Shown piece after piece: positions 42,720-53,157 of a stretch of 64,000 bases of DNA. Within the stretch, counting starts at the first letter, position 1. Every line of letters starts with the position of its first letter. Origin of the DNA: Pedobacter sp014947265 (lineage in GTDB: Bacteria > Bacteroidota > Bacteroidia > Sphingobacteriales > Sphingobacteriaceae); assembly GCF_014947265.1 (NCBI RefSeq), contig NZ_JADCNK010000006.1, positions 186,001 through 250,000 on the forward strand. Direction: 5' to 3'. Under the pieces are notes generated by a model that worked only from the letters and a program-made list of their open reading frames with translations, ran no database searches and was not told where the DNA came from. The position numbers and the translations under genes are program-made.

Positions 42720-45700
42720 ATGTTTAAGAAATTTATAGAAAGACCGGTTTTATCAACGGTTATATCCATCATCATCGTTATACTCGGTGTTTTAGGTTTA
42801 GCTACGTTGCCGGTTTCACAATATCCGGAAATTGCCCCACCAACGGTGCAGGTTTCTACTTCTTACCAGGGTGCAAATGCCGATGTGGTAATGAATAGCG
42901 TTGTTGTTCCGCTGGAAGAGCAGATCAATGGTGTGGAAGACATGACCTACATGACCTCCAGTGCCAGTAACGATGGTACCGCAACCATTACCGTAAACTT
43001 TAAGCTGGGCACCAACCCCGATCTTGCAGCAGTAAACGTACAGAACAGGGTGGCGCGTGCAACGAGTTTATTACCTGCAGAGGTTACCAAATCGGGGGTA
43101 ATTACAGCTAAAAGACAGGCGAGTAACGTATTGATCTTTGGTTTATATAGCGATGACCCTTCTTACGATCAGAAGTTTTTACAAAACTATGCAAACATCA
43201 ATATCATCCCTCAGATTAAACGTATCAATGGTGTGGGTGATGCAAGTGCATTCGGAACGTTGGATTATACCATGCGTATCTGGCTAAAACCTGATGTGAT
43301 GGCAACCTACGGATTGGTTCCTAACGATATTAACGTTGCCCTAGCCGATCAGAATGTGGAGGCCGCTCCAGGTCAATTCGGAGAACTTGGCGATCAGGCA
43401 TTTCAATATACCCTAAAATATACGGGTAGGTTAAAAGATGAGGCCCAGTTTGGTAATATTATTATCCGTACCACCGATAACGGTCAGATTCTCCGTTTAA
43501 AAGATATTGCAAGGATCGAATTAGGTGCACAGAGTTATGCCAGTTCGGTTAAATTTAATGGAAAACAGGCTTTGGGTATTGCGATTAACCAAACAGCAGG
43601 TTCAAATGCAAAAGAGGTGATCGAAAACTCTATCAAAACCCTTGATGAAGCTCAAAAATCTTTTCCAAAAGGGGTGCATTACTCAACTTTGGTTAACGTA
43701 AACGACTTTTTGGATGCATCGATAGAAAAAGTGCTTCACACCCTTATCGAAGCATTTATTTTGGTGTTCCTTGTAGTGTTTATCTTCTTACAGGATTTCC
43801 GTTCAACCTTGATTCCGGCAATTAGTGTACCGGTGGCGATTATCGGAACGTTCTTCTTCCTGAGTTTATTTGGATTTACCATCAACTTATTAACCTTATT
43901 TGCCCTAGTACTTGCCATTGGTATTGTGGTGGATGATGCGATTGTAGTAGTAGAGGCCGTGCATGCCAAGCTGGATGAAGGTTATACAGATGCCAGAAAA
44001 GCAACTATTGATGCCATGGACGATATTAGTGGAGCGATCATTTCGATCACTTTGGTAATGGCTGCCGTGTTTATCCCGGTGAGTTTTATCTCCGGTTCTT
44101 CTGGTGTATTTTACAAACAATTTGGTTTAACACTAGCCATTTCGATCATTTTATCGGCCATTAACGCCTTAACATTAAGTCCGGCATTATGTGCTTTATT
44201 CTTAAAACCGCACAAAGAAGAACACAAAAAATCTAAAAACTTTTTAAACCGTTTTTACGATGCTTTTAATACTTCATTTGATGCCGTAACTGGAAAATAT
44301 AAAAAATCGGTAAGCTTTCTTTCCAGAAAAAAATGGATTGTTGGATTGGCTATTGCCTTCTTTGCTGTAGTATTGGTTTGGACAATGAATACCACGCCGA
44401 AAGGTTTCGTACCAAATGAGGATTTGGGAACCATCATGAGCGATATCTCATTACCAGCAGGAACTTCGCAAGAGGAAACCAATATTGTAATTGCAAAGAT
44501 TGATAGTATTGCACACAAAATACCTGAAATTAAAAACACTTTAAGGGTTGTGGGTCGTAGTATGATCAGTGGTTCGGGCAGTTCGTATGGTATGGTAATT
44601 TCGCGATTAACCCCATGGGATGAACGTAAAGGCCGCGATGTAAAAGCCATAATTGGCGAGTTGTTTGCAAAAACAGCAGGTATTAAAGGTGCTAAAATTA
44701 TCTTCTTTGCTCCGCCAACTATCCAGGGTTTTGGTACCAGTGGCGGTTTTGAGTTCCAGTTGCAGGATAAAACTGGCGGAGATATCAAAAAATTCAACGA
44801 AGTTGGAAATGGATTTCTAGCCGCGTTGAGTAAACGTCCTGAGATCCAATATGCTTCTACCTCTTTTAACCCAAATTTCCCACAATACCAGATTGATGTA
44901 AATGTGGCAAAGGTTAAACAGGCCGGGTTAACGGTTAGTGATGTATTGGGTGTAATGCAGGGATATTATGGTGGTGTTTATGCATCAAACTTTAATAAAT
45001 TCGGTAAACAATTCAGGGTGATGTACCAGGCAGATGCCCAGTATCGTGCAAACGAGCAAACGTTAACCCGTATTTTTGTTAGAAATTCTGCAGGACAAAT
45101 GGCTCCGGTATCAGAATTTATTACGTTAACCAAAGTATACGGACCACAGGCCATTTCGCGTTTCAATTTGTTTACTTCTATTGCGGTAACAGGTAATCCA
45201 AATGCAGGCTATAGCTCAGGTGATGCTTTAAAGGCTGTTCAGGAAGAGGCTGCTAAAAATCTTCCGGCAGGATATGGCTATGAATTTTCTGGCTTATCAC
45301 GTGAGGAGATGGCTGGCGGAAGTCAGACAGTCTTCATCTTCTTACTTTGCGTAATCTTTGTTTATTTCCTACTTGCCGCACAATACGAAAGTTATATTTT
45401 ACCGTTAGCAGTTTTATTCTCTTTACCAGTTGGTTTAGCAGGTGTATTCGTGTTTGACAAAATTTTCGGGGTAGACAATAACATATATACGCAGATTACC
45501 CTGATCATGCTTGTGGGACTACTCGCCAAAAACGCCATTTTGATCGTAGAATATGCGGTAGATAGAAGAAGAAAAGGCATGAGCATAGCCAATGCGGCAA
45601 TTGATGGTGCAACAGCCCGTTTACGCCCGATTTTAATGACCTCGTTCGCTTTCATCCTTGGTTTATTACCTTTAATGTTGTCATCAGGTGTTGGTGCAGC

Positions 45701-45902
45701 GGGTAATACTTCAATTGGTACAGGTGCTGTTGGGGGTATGTTGATCGGAACAATATTTGGAGTTTTCGTAATTCCGGCTCTGTTTATCATATTCCAATCC
45801 TTACAGGAGCGCATCAGTAATAAATCGCCTTTTAACGAAGGTATTGACCATGAACAAACGCCAGAGGAATATGAATTGGCTACTGCGAACAGCAAACATT
45901 AA
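42720..45902 (+). CDS. RND multidrug efflux pump, HAE1 type (AcrB/MexB)
   Basis: The 1060-residue protein has the start 'MFKKFIERPVLSTVISIIIV' and twelve transmembrane helices around two large periplasmic loops. Proton-relay residues are present: D405-D406 in 'IGIVVDDAIVVVEAV' and K937 in 'GLLAKNAILIVEYAV'. It uses the proton gradient to export hydrophobic compounds. Substrates cannot be inferred. It lies between the adaptor and the outer-membrane channel genes in one operon. Confidence 0.96.
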   Translation: MFKKFIERPVLSTVISIIIVILGVLGLATLPVSQYPEIAPPTVQVSTSYQGANADVVMNSVVVPLEEQINGVEDMTYMTSSASNDGTATITVNFKLGTNPDLAAVNVQNRVARATSLLPAEVTKSGVITAKRQASNVLIFGLYSDDPSYDQKFLQNYANINIIPQIKRINGVGDASAFGTLDYTMRIWLKPDVMATYGLVPNDINVALADQNVEAAPGQFGELGDQAFQYTLKYTGRLKDEAQFGNIIIRTTDNGQILRLKDIARIELGAQSYASSVKFNGKQALGIAINQTAGSNAKEVIENSIKTLDEAQKSFPKGVHYSTLVNVNDFLDASIEKVLHTLIEAFILVFLVVFIFLQDFRSTLIPAISVPVAIIGTFFFLSLFGFTINLLTLFALVLAIGIVVDDAIVVVEAVHAKLDEGYTDARKATIDAMDDISGAIISITLVMAAVFIPVSFISGSSGVFYKQFGLTLAISIILSAINALTLSPALCALFLKPHKEEHKKSKNFLNRFYDAFNTSFDAVTGKYKKSVSFLSRKKWIVGLAIAFFAVVLVWTMNTTPKGFVPNEDLGTIMSDISLPAGTSQEETNIVIAKIDSIAHKIPEIKNTLRVVGRSMISGSGSSYGMVISRLTPWDERKGRDVKAIIGELFAKTAGIKGAKIIFFAPPTIQGFGTSGGFEFQLQDKTGGDIKKFNEVGNGFLAALSKRPEIQYASTSFNPNFPQYQIDVNVAKVKQAGLTVSDVLGVMQGYYGGVYASNFNKFGKQFRVMYQADAQYRANEQTLTRIFVRNSAGQMAPVSEFITLTKVYGPQAISRFNLFTSIAVTGNPNAGYSSGDALKAVQEEAAKNLPAGYGYEFSGLSREEMAGGSQTVFIFLLCVIFVYFLLAAQYESYILPLAVLFSLPVGLAGVFVFDKIFGVDNNIYTQITLIMLVGLLAKNAILIVEYAVDRRRKGMSIANAAIDGATARLRPILMTSFAFILGLLPLMLSSGVGAAGNTSIGTGAVGGMLIGTIFGVFVIPALFIIFQSLQERISNKSPFNEGIDHEQTPEEYELATANSKH

Positions 45903-45912
45903 TACTAAGAAA

Positions 45913-47313
45913 ATGAATTTTAGATATAAGCATTCCCTTTTAACCGGTTTAGCCATTATTACCCTGAGTGCCTGCGTAACTAAAAAATACGAACGCCCCC
46001 AGGTAACAAGCGAAGGTTTATACCGCGATAATAGTACAACAGATACCACTACGATGGCAGATCTGCAGTGGAAAACATTATTTTCGGATACCACTTTACA
46101 ATCGCTGATCCAACAAGGGATAAATGAAAATTTAGACCTTAAACAGGCGATTGAGCGGATTAAAATTGCCGAAGCAACACTAATACAGAGTCGTGGGGCA
46201 TTATTGCCAAGCCTACAGGCTGATGTAAACGTAACGGATAATAAACAATCGCAGGCCTCCTTAAACTTTCCTCCTGGGATTAACATTAATTTAGAAACCC
46301 AAACTTATAAAGCACAGCTAAGTACCAGTTGGGAAGCTGATATATGGGGAAAACTGACAAGTGCAAAACGTGGTGCATATGCAACTTTATTACAAAGTGA
46401 TGCCGCAAAAAGAGCTGTCCAAACGCAATTAATTGCCACTATTGCCAACAATTATTATACTTTATTGGCACTCGACAAACAATTGGCCATTACCGAACAA
46501 ACCATTAAGGTTAGAACGCAGGACGTGGAAACCATGAGGGAATTAAAACAGGGAGCGGTAGTAAATGGTGCGGCAGTTGTACAAAGTGAGGCCAATTTAT
46601 ATGCAGCTCAGGTAACTGTGCCTGATTTAAAAAGAAGCATCAAAGAGGCCGAAAATGCACTAAGTGTTTTGGTTGCCAAAGCACCAAACATGATTAACCG
46701 CACCACTTTAGATCAGCAAACCCCTTATGCGAATTTACAAACTGGGGTTTCTGCACAATTGCTAAAAAACCGTCCGGATGTGATAGCCGCTGAATTTGGT
46801 TTCAGATCGGCTTTTGAAAATACCAATGTAGCTAAAGCTTACTTTTACCCTGCTTTAACGATTACTGCAGCAGGCGGATTATCAAGCTTACAATTACAGG
46901 ATTTCTTCAGCAAATCTATCTTCTATAATTTAGTAGGAGGTTTAACGCAGCCAATTTTTGCAAGAGGAGCGAATAAAGCCCGCCTAAAAACAGCTGAAGC
47001 TAATCAACAGATTGCTTTTTACAACTTTCAACAAACGCTGTTAACTGGTGGACAGGAAGTATCAAATGCATTGTATGCTTATCAAACTGCTGCAGAAAAA
47101 GAGGAAACAAGGGCAAAACAAATCGCCTCATTAACCAAAGCGGTAGATTTTACCAAAGAGTTATTGCGTTACAGTTCGGCAACTAACTATACTGATGTGT
47201 TAACTTCAGAACAAAGTTTGTTAACAGCTCAATTAAGCGGGATTAATGACCGATTACAAAAATTACAGTCGGTTGTTAACCTTTACCGTGCATTAGGCGG
47301 TGGCTGGAAATAA
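45913..47313 (+). CDS. Outer-membrane efflux lipoprotein (OprM/NodT type)
   Basis: From the ATG at 45913 the protein has 466 residues with a lipobox 'TLSAC' (C21). An upstream frame reaching 45844 overlaps the pump gene by 59 bases and lacks a signal peptide at its N-terminus, so it was rejected. Two TolC-type repeats are visible ('QGINENLDLKQAIERIKIAE', 'LLKNRPDVIAAEFGFRSAF'). It forms the trimeric channel of the tripartite pump. It ends in a terminator. Confidence 0.94.
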   Translation: MNFRYKHSLLTGLAIITLSACVTKKYERPQVTSEGLYRDNSTTDTTTMADLQWKTLFSDTTLQSLIQQGINENLDLKQAIERIKIAEATLIQSRGALLPSLQADVNVTDNKQSQASLNFPPGININLETQTYKAQLSTSWEADIWGKLTSAKRGAYATLLQSDAAKRAVQTQLIATIANNYYTLLALDKQLAITEQTIKVRTQDVETMRELKQGAVVNGAAVVQSEANLYAAQVTVPDLKRSIKEAENALSVLVAKAPNMINRTTLDQQTPYANLQTGVSAQLLKNRPDVIAAEFGFRSAFENTNVAKAYFYPALTITAAGGLSSLQLQDFFSKSIFYNLVGGLTQPIFARGANKARLKTAEANQQIAFYNFQQTLLTGGQEVSNALYAYQTAAEKEETRAKQIASLTKAVDFTKELLRYSSATNYTDVLTSEQSLLTAQLSGINDRLQKLQSVVNLYRALGGGWK

Positions 47314-47337
47314 ACATAAATTAACAAGCACATTTGA

Positions 47338-47368
47338 GGCATTCTGAATTTCAGGATGCCTTTTTTTT
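47338..47368 (+). terminator. Terminator of the RND operon
   Basis: GGCATTCTG (47338-47346) and CAGGATGCC (47352-47360) pair with one G-T wobble, followed by eight T residues. Confidence 0.88.
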
Positions 47369-47610
47369 GTAGTTACCTAAAAATGAGGATGCTAACCCTA
47401 AGAAATTATTTATAAAATATCCAATGCAATTCATGAGTTCCGTCACTTACCTAGCATAAACCAGAAGTATTTACCTCATACGAATAATTCAGGTTTAAAA
47501 TCCATATATTTTTTATCCCAAAAACGGTCAGTTCTTTTGATCTAATCTCAAAATATTGTAAGTTTAAAGTTTTTTAAGCGCTTAGCTTTCAAAAATTTTT
47601 ATATTCATCA

Positions 47611-50502
47611 ATGTTACGTGTCGATAGCTCTAAAGCCTGTAAAGTCGTATACTCTTTGTGCAAACATGAGTACCTTGGCTATTTAATTGAACCACACGTA
47701 GTTCAGCTTAATCCACAGGGCGACTTTTCTTTTACCTATCAACGGATTTTTACCCACACGGCAGAAGAGTTCAATGCCTGCTTAAGTGACATCGATTATA
47801 AGCTGATTAAAATTTTAGATGATATTGAGCAGGATTCGCTGATTAAAAAGTATTACAAAAAATTAATCAGGCCAACTGAATTCTTTACCAAAATTTTCGA
47901 CGATAAGTTTTATGAAAATGTTCGTCCTAAAATTGAAAAGAAACTTGCCGAAGCTTTAGAAATCTTAAAGGTCAAAAATGAGCTTTATGTAATGGACAAA
48001 GATGGCTGGCCGGTAGAACGCAAAATCGAACTTGCTGATGAGCCCGCATCTATCCTTTTCCATTTCCGGAGAAATGAAACTGAAACACGTTATTTTCCAA
48101 CCATCAAATACCAGAACCTGCGCATCGAATTTATGTTTAAAGAAGCGCAGATCATCAGCAACAAACCTGCCTGGTTATTGCTGAACGATGTGTTATACTT
48201 TTTTGATCAGGATATTGAAGGAAAAAAACTACAACCGTTTTTAAATAAACGTTTTATTGCCATACCGAAAACAACCGAAGCCACCTACTTCGAAAAATTT
48301 GTTGCCCCTTTAATCGAGAAACACCATGTGTATGCAGAAGGTTTCGAAATCAGGACGGAACAGTTCGAGGCTACGCCTGTAATCAAGGTTTTATATGTAG
48401 ATGGCGGTCTTTCGCAAATCCAGTTGTACTTTAAATACGGAGAATATACTTTCCCTGTCGAAAACGCACATAAAGTAACCGTGCGTTTAGAAAAAACGGC
48501 CGATAACTATATTTTTCACCGCATTAAACGTTCAGCTGAATGGGAGAAAAAACAGTTTAATTTATTGTTATCCTTAGGACTTAAAAAAACGAGTTCATTA
48601 TTCAGTAACCTTGAAGTAGCTTCAGCGGATGAAAATCCAAGTTATGGAGCAATAAATTGGGTAAATGAACATATCGAAATCTTAGAGGCATCAGGTTTTG
48701 AAATTGAACAGGCTACCGGGCAGAAAAAATTTGTATTAGGCGCCAGTAAAATCGATCTGGAAGTTAAGGAAGGAAACGATTGGTTCGATATCCACGCCGT
48801 GGTTTGGTTTGGCAAATATCAGATTCCTTTTCTATCGTTAAAACAGCATATTTTACATAAAAAGCGTGAGTTTTTATTACCTGATGGAGAAGTGGCCATT
48901 ATCCCTGATAAATGGTTTACTCAATACGGCAGCCTGTTTAGTTTGGCAGAAGCCGGACAAACGCTCAAATTAAAAAAACACCATATCGGTTTAATCAACG
49001 ATCTGGCCGAAGATAGTTTGGCTAATGTTACCCTCGAGCGTAAACTTCAGCGTCTTTCGGATTTTGAAGATATTGCCGATACGCAGATGCCCGTTCATTT
49101 TAAAGGAACTTTGCGCGATTACCAAAAGGCAGGCTATAACTGGTTCAGCTTTTTACGCGAGTATAATTTTGGCGGCTGTTTAGCTGATGATATGGGTTTG
49201 GGTAAAACCATCCAGACCTTGGCCATGCTGCAAAAAGTTAAAGAAGACGATCAACTGTTGGACACACAAACCACCTCGCTGATCATTATGCCCACCTCTT
49301 TAATTTATAACTGGTTAACAGAGGCAAAAAAGTTTACACCAAAGCTTAAAATATTAGCCCATACAGGCACCAACCGCAATAAAGATGTCGCTAATTTTGC
49401 CAATTACGACATTATCATTACCACTTATGGCGTTACGAGAGTTGATGTAGATGAAATGAAAAATTTCTATTTCAATTATATTATTCTCGACGAAAGTCAG
49501 AACATTAAAAACCCGGCATCCAAATCGTTCAAAGCCGTTAGAAGCTTAAAATCGAAAAACAAACTGATCTTGAGCGGTACACCGGTAGAAAATTCAGTAA
49601 GCGATTTATGGTCGCAGTTAACTTTCTTAAATCCAGGGCTATTGGGCACACAGGCATTTTTCTTCGAAGAATATGTGCAGGCGATCGAAAAGAAAAAGGA
49701 CGAAGAAAAAGCACGTAAACTGCAATCAATCATCAAACCTTTTGTACTCCGCAGAACGAAAGAACAAGTGGCTGCAGAGTTACCGCCTAAAACGGAACAG
49801 GTAATTTATTGCGACATGAGTGAGGACCAGGCCGCTTATTACGAAAAAACCAAATCGGCCTACCGCAACGATCTATTGCAGAGTATGGATGATGGAACTT
49901 TTGCGAAAAAACAGGTGCAGCTTTTACAGGGTTTAACCGCTTTACGCCAGCTGGCCAACCACCCTGTGATGATCGATGGAGAGTACATCTCTGATTCGGG
50001 CAAATTTGAAAATGTAATCCACACTTTAGATAATGTGCTTAAGGGCGGACATAAAGTTTTGGTTTTTTCTCAGTTCGTAAAACACCTGGATATCTTTAAA
50101 AAACATTTTGAAGCAGAGCATATACCATTTGCTTATTTGGATGGATCAACCCGTAACCGTGGCGAGATCGTTTCTGAATTTCAGCAAAATACGGACTTAA
50201 AGGTTTTCCTGATTTCGATAAAAGCCGGTGGTGTAGGTCTGAATCTCACACAAGCAGACTATGTTTTTATCCTCGATCCATGGTGGAACCCTGCTGTAGA
50301 ACAACAAGCTATTGACAGAACGCACCGTATCGGTCAGGACAAAAAGGTTTTCATTTATAAATTCATTGCAAAAGATACTGTTGAAGAGAAAATCCTGGCT
50401 TTACAGAACCGTAAAAAATCGTTGGCAAACTCTCTAATTACCACCGAGGAAAGTTTCTTTAAATCGCTGAGTAAAGAGGATATTAGGGATATACTGAATT
50501 AA
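47611..50502 (+). CDS. SNF2-family DEAD/DEAH-box helicase
   Basis: The 963-residue protein has an N-terminal half (about 1-480) without a recognised motif, then a SWI2/SNF2 ATPase. Walker A is in 'ADDMGLGKT' (residues 525-533), the DExx box is D627-E-S-Q630, and the C-terminal helicase domain has 'DRTHRIGQ'. Bacterial members of the HepA/RapA class remodel protein-DNA complexes, for example stalled polymerase. It is monocistronic and is followed by a complex inverted repeat. Its exact role is not known. Confidence 0.92.
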   Translation: MLRVDSSKACKVVYSLCKHEYLGYLIEPHVVQLNPQGDFSFTYQRIFTHTAEEFNACLSDIDYKLIKILDDIEQDSLIKKYYKKLIRPTEFFTKIFDDKFYENVRPKIEKKLAEALEILKVKNELYVMDKDGWPVERKIELADEPASILFHFRRNETETRYFPTIKYQNLRIEFMFKEAQIISNKPAWLLLNDVLYFFDQDIEGKKLQPFLNKRFIAIPKTTEATYFEKFVAPLIEKHHVYAEGFEIRTEQFEATPVIKVLYVDGGLSQIQLYFKYGEYTFPVENAHKVTVRLEKTADNYIFHRIKRSAEWEKKQFNLLLSLGLKKTSSLFSNLEVASADENPSYGAINWVNEHIEILEASGFEIEQATGQKKFVLGASKIDLEVKEGNDWFDIHAVVWFGKYQIPFLSLKQHILHKKREFLLPDGEVAIIPDKWFTQYGSLFSLAEAGQTLKLKKHHIGLINDLAEDSLANVTLERKLQRLSDFEDIADTQMPVHFKGTLRDYQKAGYNWFSFLREYNFGGCLADDMGLGKTIQTLAMLQKVKEDDQLLDTQTTSLIIMPTSLIYNWLTEAKKFTPKLKILAHTGTNRNKDVANFANYDIIITTYGVTRVDVDEMKNFYFNYIILDESQNIKNPASKSFKAVRSLKSKNKLILSGTPVENSVSDLWSQLTFLNPGLLGTQAFFFEEYVQAIEKKKDEEKARKLQSIIKPFVLRRTKEQVAAELPPKTEQVIYCDMSEDQAAYYEKTKSAYRNDLLQSMDDGTFAKKQVQLLQGLTALRQLANHPVMIDGEYISDSGKFENVIHTLDNVLKGGHKVLVFSQFVKHLDIFKKHFEAEHIPFAYLDGSTRNRGEIVSEFQQNTDLKVFLISIKAGGVGLNLTQADYVFILDPWWNPAVEQQAIDRTHRIGQDKKVFIYKFIAKDTVEEKILALQNRKKSLANSLITTEESFFKSLSKEDIRDILN

Positions 50503-50509
50503 CAAGCTG

Positions 50510-50865
50510 AATTGTCATCCTGAATGCAATGAAGGATCTTTATTGAATAGGTTCAGATCCTGTATTTCATAGCTTATAACCTGAGTTCGATTAATGTTTA
50601 AAAATTAATGTACTTTATTAGGACGAATTGGCTAGCCGTTTCGTCATGCTGAATTTATTTCAGCATCTTTCCTGTTAAACCGCCTTACTATAAAGACCCT
50701 GAAACAAGTTCAGGGTGACGACCGTTCATGTAAGGCGCCAAAGAACCCAAATTAAAGCACATTATTAATCGAACTCAGGTTTATAGATCCTTCATTGCAT
50801 TCAGGATGGCAGATCACTAATTAGATTTCTCCATTCCGCTACGCTTCAGTCGAAATGACGCCAGA
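50510..50865. repeat. Nested inverted-repeat element
   Basis: The outer arms GTCATCCTGAATG-CAATGAAGGATCT (50514-50539) and their inverse (50785-50810) match at 25 of 26 bases. Second arms AACCTGAGTTCGATTAA (50578-50594) and its inverse (50765-50781) lie inside. Two hairpins sit in the core: ATGCTGAA/TTCAGCAT (50646-50665) and CCCTGAA/TTCAGGG (50697-50715). A further GTCATTTCGACTG-family copy (inverted) follows at 50823-50862. No gene is present. Confidence 0.8.
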
Positions 50866-50964
50866 TTTTAAGAAGTCTCATTAATAGCTCCGTTACAATT
50901 TAAAATTCTTTTCAAACTCATTCCCTCCTTACTTGTTATACAGTAGAACATAAATTCTACCATC

Positions 50965-51282
50965 ATGACAAATCAAGATTTTAATACTGCAGTAAATAAT
51001 GTTAAAGAAGCCTGGAAATACCCGGAATTATTCGAAAATGTTTCAAAATCTGAGCGTTGGTTATCAGGCGCAGCAGGAACATATTTACTTTTTAAAGGCA
51101 TTACCAGCATTTTTTCACATCCTGTAATTGGATTAACTGGTGCTGCAATTGGTGCAGGACTATTATACCGTGGCATTACAGGCTATTGCCCAATGCGTGA
51201 TTTAGCAGAACAACGCAGGGAAGATGTTGCACCTGACGAAGTAATTATCAGTGAAACCTATGTTGTTGACGATTTAGGGTAA
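50965..51282 (+). CDS. DUF2892-type small membrane protein
   Basis: The 105-residue protein has a central hydrophobic pair of helices ('LSGAAGTYLLFKGITSIFS', 'VIGLTGAAIGAGLLYRGITG') followed by 'YCPMRDLA', the typical layout of DUF2892/YgaP-tail proteins with a Cys-Pro after the helices. The acidic C-terminus is cytoplasmic or periplasmic. The function of the family is unknown. It stands alone between the repeat element and the DUF1080 gene. Confidence 0.8.
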   Translation: MTNQDFNTAVNNVKEAWKYPELFENVSKSERWLSGAAGTYLLFKGITSIFSHPVIGLTGAAIGAGLLYRGITGYCPMRDLAEQRREDVAPDEVIISETYVVDDLG

Positions 51283-51347
51283 AATTTTAAATACTAAATT
51301 TCCATTTCTTAATAAACTGGTTAACTTTAAAAAGTTAAACCACAATC

Positions 51348-52130
51348 ATGAACAAGTACACACTATTATTTATTCCTGCACTTTTTGCAGGACAAGCTAT
51401 GGCGCAAGATAAGAAACCAGACCCTGCCAATGATCCAAAAACAACGGAGGTTTGGGAGCCAGTTCCTAAAATTGTTACACCAGGTAAATTGCCTCAAGAT
51501 GCACCATCTGATGCGATCATTCTTTTTAGCGGTAGAAATTTAGATGCATGGCATTCTGTTAAAGATCCAACTAAACCGGCTGCGTGGACAATTGACGATG
51601 GATTTTTCACCGTAAAAAAAGGAACAGGAAACATCGAAACCAATAAAAAGTTTACCGATTACCAACTTCATCTGGAATGGAAAATCCCTGAAAACATTTC
51701 TGGCGAAGGTCAGGCACGCGGAAATAGCGGGGTATTTTTAGCTTCAACAGGTGGTGGTGATGATGGTTATGAAATCCAGATTTTAGATGTTTATAATAAC
51801 AAAACCTATGTGAACGGACAAACAGGTAGCATTTATAAACAAGCAATTCCTTTAGCTAACGCCAACAAAAAACCTGGCGAATGGCAATATTATGATATCA
51901 TTTGGAACGCGCCACGTTTTAATGAAGATGGAACAGTACAAAAACCAGCAAGTGTTACCGTATTTTTAAATGGCGTACTTTTACAGAACGGATTTATATT
52001 AAAGGGTGCAACGAGGTATATTGGTGCTCCTGAATATAAAAAACATGGCCCTTCTTCAATCAAATTACAAGATCACGGAGACCCAAGCCCTGCAATCAGC
52101 TACAGAAACATTTGGGTTAGAGAACTATAA
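51348..52130 (+). CDS. DUF1080 (3-keto-disaccharide hydrolase-like) secreted protein
   Basis: The 260-residue protein has a signal peptide ('LFAGQAMAQ') and a concanavalin-like DUF1080 domain ('IILFSGRNLDAWHSV', 'YQLHLEWKIPE', 'GNSGVFLAS', 'YEIQILDVYNN'). Members act on 3-keto-glycosides or related sugars in the periplasm. The substrate is not clear, and no partner oxidoreductase is nearby. It is followed by a repeat hairpin and a terminator. Confidence 0.9.
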   Translation: MNKYTLLFIPALFAGQAMAQDKKPDPANDPKTTEVWEPVPKIVTPGKLPQDAPSDAIILFSGRNLDAWHSVKDPTKPAAWTIDDGFFTVKKGTGNIETNKKFTDYQLHLEWKIPENISGEGQARGNSGVFLASTGGGDDGYEIQILDVYNNKTYVNGQTGSIYKQAIPLANANKKPGEWQYYDIIWNAPRFNEDGTVQKPASVTVFLNGVLLQNGFILKGATRYIGAPEYKKHGPSSIKLQDHGDPSPAISYRNIWVREL

Positions 52131-52137
52131 TTAGATG

Positions 52138-52250
52138 GTCCTCGTTTGTAACGAGGATCGACGAGAATTGCGATTGTATCGCTTAAAGGAATAATAGTCA
52201 CATTAAAATGTGAACCTCATACATCCCCGTCGCAAACGGTGACGATAGCG
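52138..52250. repeat. CCTCGTT-type hairpin repeat
   Basis: CCTCGTTTGTAACGAGG (52140-52156) is a 7-bp palindrome with a TGT loop, followed by further related text ('CATCCCCGTCGCAAACGG' near 52222). It lies 3' of the DUF1080 gene in non-coding DNA and looks like another dispersed repeat family. Confidence 0.5.
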
Positions 52251-52280
52251 AATTATAATTTCAACAAAACAACAATAAGG

Positions 52281-52315
52281 AACCTGCAGGCCAAAAGCTT
52301 GCAGGTTTTGTTTTA
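52281..52315 (+). terminator. Terminator downstream of the DUF1080 gene
   Basis: AACCTGCA (52281-52288) and TGCAGGTT (52300-52307) pair over 8 bp and are followed by T-rich DNA. Confidence 0.7.
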
Positions 52316-52366
52316 TACAATAATTTGACTGATAATTGTAACCAGATTATTTAAGGTCGGATTTTT

Positions 52367-52969
52367 ATGAACAAAGGCAGATTAGAAGCATTTAGCGATG
52401 GTGTAATTGCAATTATCATCACCATTATGGTTTTGGAAATTAAAGTACCAGAACATGGCGAAACTTTAGCAACCTTAAAACCGCTCTTACCAAAGTTTAT
52501 CAGTTATATCCTCAGTTTCATTTATGTTGGCATTTACTGGAATAATCACCACCATTTATTACATGCCGTTAAAAAAGTAAATGGATCAATGCTTTGGGCT
52601 AACCTAAATTTCCTTTTCTGGCTTTCACTATTTCCATTTGCAGCCGGCTGGATGGGCGAACATCACTTTGCCTTATGGCCTGTTATTCTATATGGTGTTG
52701 CATTACTTCTTGCAGCCATTTCCTATACCTTATTGGTAATTGTGATAAAAAAAACAGAAGGTCAGCACTCTTTGGTGGTACACGCCATCGGTAATGATGC
52801 TAAAGGAAAATTCTCTTTGCTATTTTATATTGCAGGTATAGGATTAAGTTTTATCAACCCCTGGATTGGCGTTGCGCTTTATTTCGTAGTCGCCTGCATC
52901 TGGTTTATTCCGGATAGAAGAATTGAAAATGCCATGCGTGAGCAAGGTTTAACTGATGACAATAAATGA
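52367..52969 (+). CDS. TMEM175-family potassium channel (DUF1211)
   Basis: The 200-residue protein begins with 'RLEAFSDGVIAIIITIMVLE', the R-x3-FSDG signature of the bacterial TMEM175 channels, and has six hydrophobic helices with His-rich 'WNNHHHLLHAV'. Bacterial members form tetrameric potassium channels lacking the classical selectivity filter. It stands alone on the plus strand. Confidence 0.92.
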   Translation: MNKGRLEAFSDGVIAIIITIMVLEIKVPEHGETLATLKPLLPKFISYILSFIYVGIYWNNHHHLLHAVKKVNGSMLWANLNFLFWLSLFPFAAGWMGEHHFALWPVILYGVALLLAAISYTLLVIVIKKTEGQHSLVVHAIGNDAKGKFSLLFYIAGIGLSFINPWIGVALYFVVACIWFIPDRRIENAMREQGLTDDNK

Positions 52970-53157
52970 GATATCATTTATTGTTTTTCATTTGAAAATG
53001 AGCGTTCAGTAATGCTTCTGAAGCAGCAGTCCCGTTATCCGCTACTTCCGATGCTAATTTAGTGCCGATTGATCGGTAAAGAATCGGAAACGCTACTACC
53101 GGGTTTATTGAACATAGACAGTAAGAGAAACATTAAAACTTAAAGCCGACATTAGCT

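Noticed and set aside
44255..44797. 180-codon minus-strand frame inside the RND pump gene
   Set aside because: It is antisense to a fully conserved pump and has no domain of its own.
45844..45912. Extended N-terminus of the efflux outer-membrane protein
   Set aside because: It overlaps the pump gene and hides the lipoprotein signal that starts at 45913.
50581..50596. TTCGATTA text resembling a tRNA T-arm
   Set aside because: No acceptor stem or anticodon arm surrounds it, and it is an arm of the nested inverted repeat.
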